NCBI GenBank assembly: GCA_036871055.1
Contig: CP141893.1
Location: 930,001 to 994,000 of the forward strand
Direction: 5' to 3'
DNA from: Bisbaumannia sp015645095
Lineage (GTDB): Bacteria > Pseudomonadota > Gammaproteobacteria > Pseudomonadales > Halomonadaceae
DNA length: 64,000 bases
Below, piece after piece: positions 59,927 to 64,000 of this stretch. Made by a program: the position numbers and the translations under genes. The first letter of the stretch is position 1. Every line of letters starts with the position of its first letter. Under the pieces are notes generated by a model that saw nothing but the letters and a program-made list of their open reading frames with translations, was not told the DNA's origin and did not search any database.

Positions 59927-60898
59927 ATGCGATATCACCCAGCCATCGCCGCGCCCAGCGAATTCGAATTGATCGCCCGCCACTTCCAGCGACCCGCCCG
60001 GGACGCCGGGGTGGTGCTGGGCGTGGGCGACGATTGTACCCTGCTGGCACCGTCCCCGGGCCAGCTGCTCGCCGTCAGCGTCGATACCTCGGTCGCCGAA
60101 GTCCACTTCCCCGCCGCGGCGCCCCCTGAGGCCATCGGCCATCGCGCCCTGGCAGTCAGCCTCAGCGACCTGGCCGCCATGGGCGCCAAGCCGCGCTGGT
60201 GCCTGATGTCGCTGACCCTGGCCGAGGCCGACGACGCCTGGCTGGCGGACTTCGCGGCCGGCTTTCACGGGCTCTGCGAGTCCGCCGAGATCAGCCTGGT
60301 GGGCGGCGACGTGACCCGCGGGCAACTGGCCATCGGTGTCACCGTGCATGGTGAGGTGCCGCCCGATGAGGCGCTGCGCCGCGGTGGCGCCCGTCCCGGC
60401 GACCTGCTGGCGGTGACCGGCAGCCTGGGCGGCGCCCATGGCGGCCTCGCGGCCTGGCAGGCCGGCGAGCGCGACCTCGATCATCCGCTGTTGCGCGCCT
60501 ATCTGCTGCCTCGGCCACGCGTGGCCGCGGGCCTGGCCCTGCGCGGCCTGGCGAGTGCCGCCATCGACCTCTCCGATGGCCTGCTGGCCGATCTCGGCCA
60601 CCTGCTCGAGGCCTCCGGTGTCGGCGCCACCCTGGAGCCCGAGGCCTTGCCCCTGGGCGAGGGCCTGGTGGAGGCCCTGGGGCCGCAAGCGGCCCAGCAG
60701 GCGGCGCTCGGCGGCGGCGACGACTATGAACTGCTGCTGGCGATTCCCCCGGCGCATCTCGCCGAGGCCCAGCGTCGGCTGGCCGAGCAGGCCTTGCCGC
60801 TGACGGTAATCGGGCGTTGCGAGGCGGCGCCCGGCCTGCGCGGCGTGACCCAGGATGGCGCGGCGGGCTGGCAGCATTTCCCGGGAGGTCGGAAATGA
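59927..60898 (+). CDS. thiL: Thiamine-monophosphate kinase (ThiL)
   Basis: A 323-residue PurM-like kinase. SEFELIARHF, VGDDCTLLAPSPGQLLAVSVDT, GHRALAVSLSDLAAMGAKPRW and GGDVTRG carry the ATP and metal-binding acidic residues; AIDLSDGLLADLGHL follows. It phosphorylates thiamine monophosphate to the diphosphate coenzyme. The ATG at 59927 lies 12 bp after nusB; the stop overlaps the pgpA start as ATGA. Confidence 0.96.
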   Translation: MRYHPAIAAPSEFELIARHFQRPARDAGVVLGVGDDCTLLAPSPGQLLAVSVDTSVAEVHFPAAAPPEAIGHRALAVSLSDLAAMGAKPRWCLMSLTLAEADDAWLADFAAGFHGLCESAEISLVGGDVTRGQLAIGVTVHGEVPPDEALRRGGARPGDLLAVTGSLGGAHGGLAAWQAGERDLDHPLLRAYLLPRPRVAAGLALRGLASAAIDLSDGLLADLGHLLEASGVGATLEPEALPLGEGLVEALGPQAAQQAALGGGDDYELLLAIPPAHLAEAQRRLAEQALPLTVIGRCEAAPGLRGVTQDGAAGWQHFPGGRK

Positions 60899-61368
60899 AC
60901 CGGGCGCCGGCCAGTGTCTGGCGCCGTCCCACCCACTTCCTGGCCTTTGGGCTGGGCAGCGGGGCGGTGCCCTGGGCCCCCGGCACCTTCGGTACCCTGG
61001 CGGCGATTCCCTTCTACTGGCTGATGGCCGACCTGCCGCTGACCTGGTACCTGATGATCATCGCCGTGACCTTCGTGGTGGGGGTCTGGCTATGCGAGAA
61101 GACCTCCAACGACCTGGGCGTCCACGACCACTCCGGGATCGTCTGGGACGAGTTCGTCGGCTACTGGATCACCATGGCTGCGGTGCCTTTTTCCTGGGAA
61201 GCCGCGCTCTGGGGCTTTATCGTCTTTCGTATCTTCGATGTCTTCAAACCCTGGCCGATCCGCTGGGCCGACCGTCGCGTGGCGGGGGGCTTCGGCATCA
61301 TGATCGACGACGTCATGGCCGGGATCTATGCCTGGGGTACCATCCATCTCTGGCTGTGGCTCTACTAG
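60895..61368 (+). CDS. pgpA: Phosphatidylglycerophosphatase A (PgpA)
   Basis: A 157-residue inner-membrane enzyme. FGLGSGAVPWAPGTFGTLAAIP, GVHDHSGIVWDEFVGYW and FRIFDVFKPWPIRWADRRVAGGFGIMIDDVMAGIYAW are the conserved catalytic blocks of PgpA, which removes the phosphate from phosphatidylglycerophosphate. The start at 60895 is set by GGGAGG and by the ATGA overlap with thiL. Last gene of the conserved cluster. Confidence 0.96.
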   Translation: MNRAPASVWRRPTHFLAFGLGSGAVPWAPGTFGTLAAIPFYWLMADLPLTWYLMIIAVTFVVGVWLCEKTSNDLGVHDHSGIVWDEFVGYWITMAAVPFSWEAALWGFIVFRIFDVFKPWPIRWADRRVAGGFGIMIDDVMAGIYAWGTIHLWLWLY

Positions 61369-61397
61369 CCCGATAATTCATAAGGAGTAAACGACCT

Positions 61398-62669
61398 ATG
61401 CGCAAGGGAGTGCTGGCCCTGGGGGCCGTGGTGATCATCGGTGGCGGCTATCTCGCCGGCCACGCGGTATCCAGTGCCATCTTCGAGCGGGAGCTGATGG
61501 CGAGCCTCGCCAACCTGGAGCGCCAGGGCAATGTCCGGGCGGAGCGCCTGGACAGCGAGCGGGGCTGGTTCCACTCCTCCGGCGAGGTGCTGCTGCGGCC
61601 CCTGATCGGCGACGACTGGCGGATGACGGTGCCCTATCGGGCCAACCACGGCATCCTCAGCACGCGGGTCGAGGGGGACGCCGAGGCGGCCCTGAGTGAT
61701 GAGATCGCCGAGGAGCTGCGTGAGGCCTTCGGCGAGCTGCCGGCCTTGCCCACGCCACGCTGGGTGGCCGATTTCCAGACCCTGGGCCAGACCCTGGAGG
61801 CGAGCCTGGAACTGGCCAGCTTCGAGTGGGACGAGGGGGACTGGCGCCTCGACTTCCGGGGCGTGTCGGCGACCCTGAGCGGTCAGCGCGGCGACCTGAC
61901 CCTGAAGGCCGAGGTCGCCCCCTGGTGGCTGACCGCCACCGAGGGGCGCCTGGCGGTGGGCACCACCACCCTGGATAGCCACTACCGCTACAGCGAGGGA
62001 GGGCGTCTCTTCCATCAGCAGGATGCCATGCAGTTCGAGAGCCTGCGCTTCGTGGAGCGGAGCGGCCAGGCCCTGCACCTGCAGGGGCTGGGCTATACCA
62101 GCGATGTCCGGCTCGGTCGCGAGCACCTCGACGTCAGCCTGGGGCTCTCCCTGGAGGAGGCACAGATGGACAACCAACCGGTGGCCTCCGGCCGTTTGGC
62201 GCTGTCCCTGGAGCGCCTCGATGCCGACGCCGCCTGGCGCCTCTACGAGAGCCTGATGGATGAGCTGGAACGCCGCGACGGCGACCTGGAGCAATTGACA
62301 CCCGCCGAGTGGGAAGCACTCTTCGAATCCTGGTTCCCGGATCTGTTGGGGCTGCTGGCCGAGTCGCCGCGCCTGGTGCTCACCGAACTCGACCTCAATA
62401 GCCGCATGCTGGGCATCGAGACCCAGGGCGAAGGCGAGCTGACCTTCGACGGCGAGGGGATCACCGCCCTGAGCCTGGAGGAGCTGGCCCGTCCCAGCGG
62501 CGCCGCCGAGCTGCAGCGTCGCCTCGACGGTTACCTGCGCGCCGCCCCGGTACCGACGACCCTGGCGATGATGCTGGGCCTGCCGCTGGATAGCCGCGAG
62601 CTGGAGTTCGAGCTGCGGGCCGGCGAGCCCTACCTCAACGGTGAACCCCTGATGGGCTCCCCCTGGTAA
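61398..62669 (+). CDS. DUF945 family (YdgA-like) protein
   Basis: A 423-residue protein with an N-terminal membrane anchor or signal (VLALGAVVIIGGGYLAGHAV) followed by a long periplasmic beta-rich part; ERQGNVRAERLDSERGWFHSSGEVLLRP is typical of DUF945. The C-terminal half contains the family's repeated amphipathic strands and a charged helix (YESLMDELERRDGDLEQL). Function unknown; probably faces the periplasm. AGGAG lies 10 nt before the ATG. Follows pgpA by 29 bp. Confidence 0.82.
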   Translation: MRKGVLALGAVVIIGGGYLAGHAVSSAIFERELMASLANLERQGNVRAERLDSERGWFHSSGEVLLRPLIGDDWRMTVPYRANHGILSTRVEGDAEAALSDEIAEELREAFGELPALPTPRWVADFQTLGQTLEASLELASFEWDEGDWRLDFRGVSATLSGQRGDLTLKAEVAPWWLTATEGRLAVGTTTLDSHYRYSEGGRLFHQQDAMQFESLRFVERSGQALHLQGLGYTSDVRLGREHLDVSLGLSLEEAQMDNQPVASGRLALSLERLDADAAWRLYESLMDELERRDGDLEQLTPAEWEALFESWFPDLLGLLAESPRLVLTELDLNSRMLGIETQGEGELTFDGEGITALSLEELARPSGAAELQRRLDGYLRAAPVPTTLAMMLGLPLDSRELEFELRAGEPYLNGEPLMGSPW

Positions 62670-62705
62670 GACTCGCCTCGGCGAGTGCCGTATCCGGCCA
62701 GTCAC

Positions 62706-62727
62706 AGGGGCGCCTTCGGGCGCCCCT
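62706..62727. terminator. Hairpin after the DUF945 gene
   Basis: Perfect 9-bp arms AGGGGCGCC (62706-62714) and GGCGCCCCT (62719-62727) with a TTCG loop, 37 bp after the stop. Only a weak T stretch follows. Confidence 0.6.
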
Positions 62728-62823
62728 CGTCGTTGTGTCGGCTGGGGGTCGCCTTGAAGTTTGTGTTAGCCGCCCGCATTCCTGTTGCCATACTGGTCAT
62801 CGACCCCGGAGACAGGATGGATC

Positions 62824-64000
62824 ATGAGAGAGCATGATGATGAGCGGCAGAACGTGATTGTCGATGGCGTCGAGGGCGCCGACATCGACGCCGAAGCGGG
62901 CGATGAGGCGGGGGAGGAGCCCTCCCACGCCATGGTGCCCAGCGGCGATAGCCTGCCCGAGCGTATCTAACTGCTGCCGATCCATAATCGACCCTTCTTC
63001 CCCGCCCAGGTACAGCCGCTGGTGATCCATCGTCCGCGCTGGGAGGAGACCATCGAGCGGGTCGGCAAGACCCCCCACCACGCCGTGGGCCTGGCCTTCG
63101 TCGACGAGACCGACCTCGAGGAGCTGACCCCCGAGCATTTTCCCGAGATCGGCACCACGGTGCGCATGCACAAGGTGGAGCAGGGTGATAACCAGATCCA
63201 GTTCATCGCCCAGGGCCTGAAGCGCTTTCGCATCCAGCGCTGGCTCTCCCGCAAGCCCCCCTACCTGGTGGAGGTGAGCTACCCCAAGGAGCCGGTGGAC
63301 GCCGAGGCCGACGAGGCCCGGGCCTACGCCATGGCGGTGATCAACGGCATCAAGGAGCTGCTGCCGATCAACCCCCTCTATGGCGAGGAGCTCAAGCACT
63401 ACCTCAACCGCTTCAGCCCCCATGAGCCGGGCCCCCTGGCCGACTTCGCCGCCGCCATCACCTCCGCCAAGGGCCGCGAGCTGCAGGCGATCCTCGAGAC
63501 CCTGCCGGTGCTGCCACGCATGCAGAAGGTGCTGCCGCTGCTGCACAAGGAGATCGAGGTGGCCCAGCTGCAGAGCGAGATCAGCGAGCAGGTCAACGCC
63601 AAGATGCAGGAGCGCCAGCGGGAGTTCTTCCTGCGCGAGCAGCTCAAGGTGATCCAGCGCGAGCTGGGTATCTCCAAGGACGATCGCGAGAACGACGTGG
63701 AGACCTTCCGCGACCGCCTGGAGGAACTGACGGTGCCCCCCAAGGTGTTGACCCGCATCGAGGAGGAGCTCGACAAGCTCTCGGTGCTGGAGACCGGCTC
63801 GCCGGAGTACGGTACCACCCGCAACTACCTGGATTGGCTGACCAGCCTGCCCTGGGGCGTCACCAGCGACGACAACCTGGACCTGGCCCATGCCCGGGAG
63901 GTGTTGGATCGCGACCACGACGGCCTCAAGGACGTCAAGGAGCGGATCATCGAGTTCCTCGCCGAAGGCACCTTCAAGGGCGACGTGGGCGGCTCCATCC
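62824..64000 (+). pseudogene. AsrA-type Lon protease gene interrupted by an in-frame TAA (3' end outside the window)
   Basis: The ATG at 62824 has AGGA 6 nt upstream and starts a 48-residue acidic segment ending SLPERI. TAA follows at 62968-62970, after which the same frame stays open to the window end. The continuation reads LLPIHNRPFFPAQVQPLVI, then the whole Lon substrate-binding domain and coiled coil (QREFFLREQLKVIQRELG), up to the start of the AAA+ domain (FKGDVGG). In PA0779/AsrA-type Lon proteins of pseudomonads the corresponding site reads as a Tyr between this Ile and the hydrophobic pair (recalled family pattern), so TAA looks like a one-base change from a Tyr codon. It may be a true nonsense mutation, a sequencing error, or the gene may restart downstream. 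Confidence 0.65.

Overview
The window reads as one high-GC (about two-thirds G+C by eye) gammaproteobacterial chromosome segment, most likely from Halomonas or a close relative. The basis is inference from gene families and order: nrdR-ribD-ribBA-ribH-nusB-thiL-pgpA, tesA-ybbA-ybbP, a PA3496-family protein, DUF6164, DUF3422, YtoQ, an AsrA-type Lon, and a Lap-type biofilm locus. No rRNA, tRNA, CRISPR array, prophage or intact insertion sequence was seen. Layout: 1-10.5 kb holds housekeeping and hypothetical genes, two head-to-head L,D-transpeptidases, a cold-shock gene, an SLC13 permease, a carboxylesterase, a trpB without trpA and a DUF938 methyltransferase-like gene. A MITE-like palindromic element (10605-10769) precedes a tight cluster of a zinc-ribbon protein and three complex I/Mrp antiporter-type subunits (10.8-15.5 kb). 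Next come a PA3496-family protein, a short LOV blue-light photoreceptor, an MFS transporter, a SelT/W/H-like protein and an EamA exporter (15.6-19.1 kb). From 19.4 to 31.2 kb there is a compact and apparently complete Lap adhesion system: a TolC-OmpA fusion, a type I secretion ATPase, an HlyD adaptor, a LuxR-type regulator, an unusually small LapA-like adhesin with a TAAG cleavage motif and 43 Glu-Pro repeats, a small conserved protein, the c-di-GMP receptor LapD and the protease LapG. Family knowledge predicts that c-di-GMP-bound LapD sequesters LapG, keeping the adhesin plugged in the outer-membrane pore. From 31.2 to 38.2 kb lie tesA-ybbA-ybbP, glyA and a beta-CASP nuclease. A second type I export module (38.4-45.8 kb) has an ATPase, an adaptor, a CsgD-like regulator and a 1011-residue T1SS-143/DUF5801 matrix protein with no RTX repeats and no outer-membrane partner of its own. 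A sulfur/thiol module follows (46.1-51.9 kb): a periplasmic DsrE-like protein, a peroxiredoxin, a persulfide dioxygenase-like hydrolase, a TIGR01244 sulfurtransferase, SulP, a DUF2892 protein and paired YeeE/YedE half-transporters. A MASE3-PAS-GGDEF-EAL enzyme and dsbG separate it from the riboflavin operon (55.5-62.7 kb). There a perfect 180-bp tandem repeat array sits between ribD and ribBA, where a riboflavin synthase gene would commonly be. The window ends inside an AsrA-type lon gene interrupted by an in-frame TAA. The themes most worth following are surface adhesion and c-di-GMP control (LapA/D/G, CsgD-like regulator, MASE3 enzyme, LOV sensor), the stand-alone antiporter trio, and the repeat-invaded riboflavin operon.
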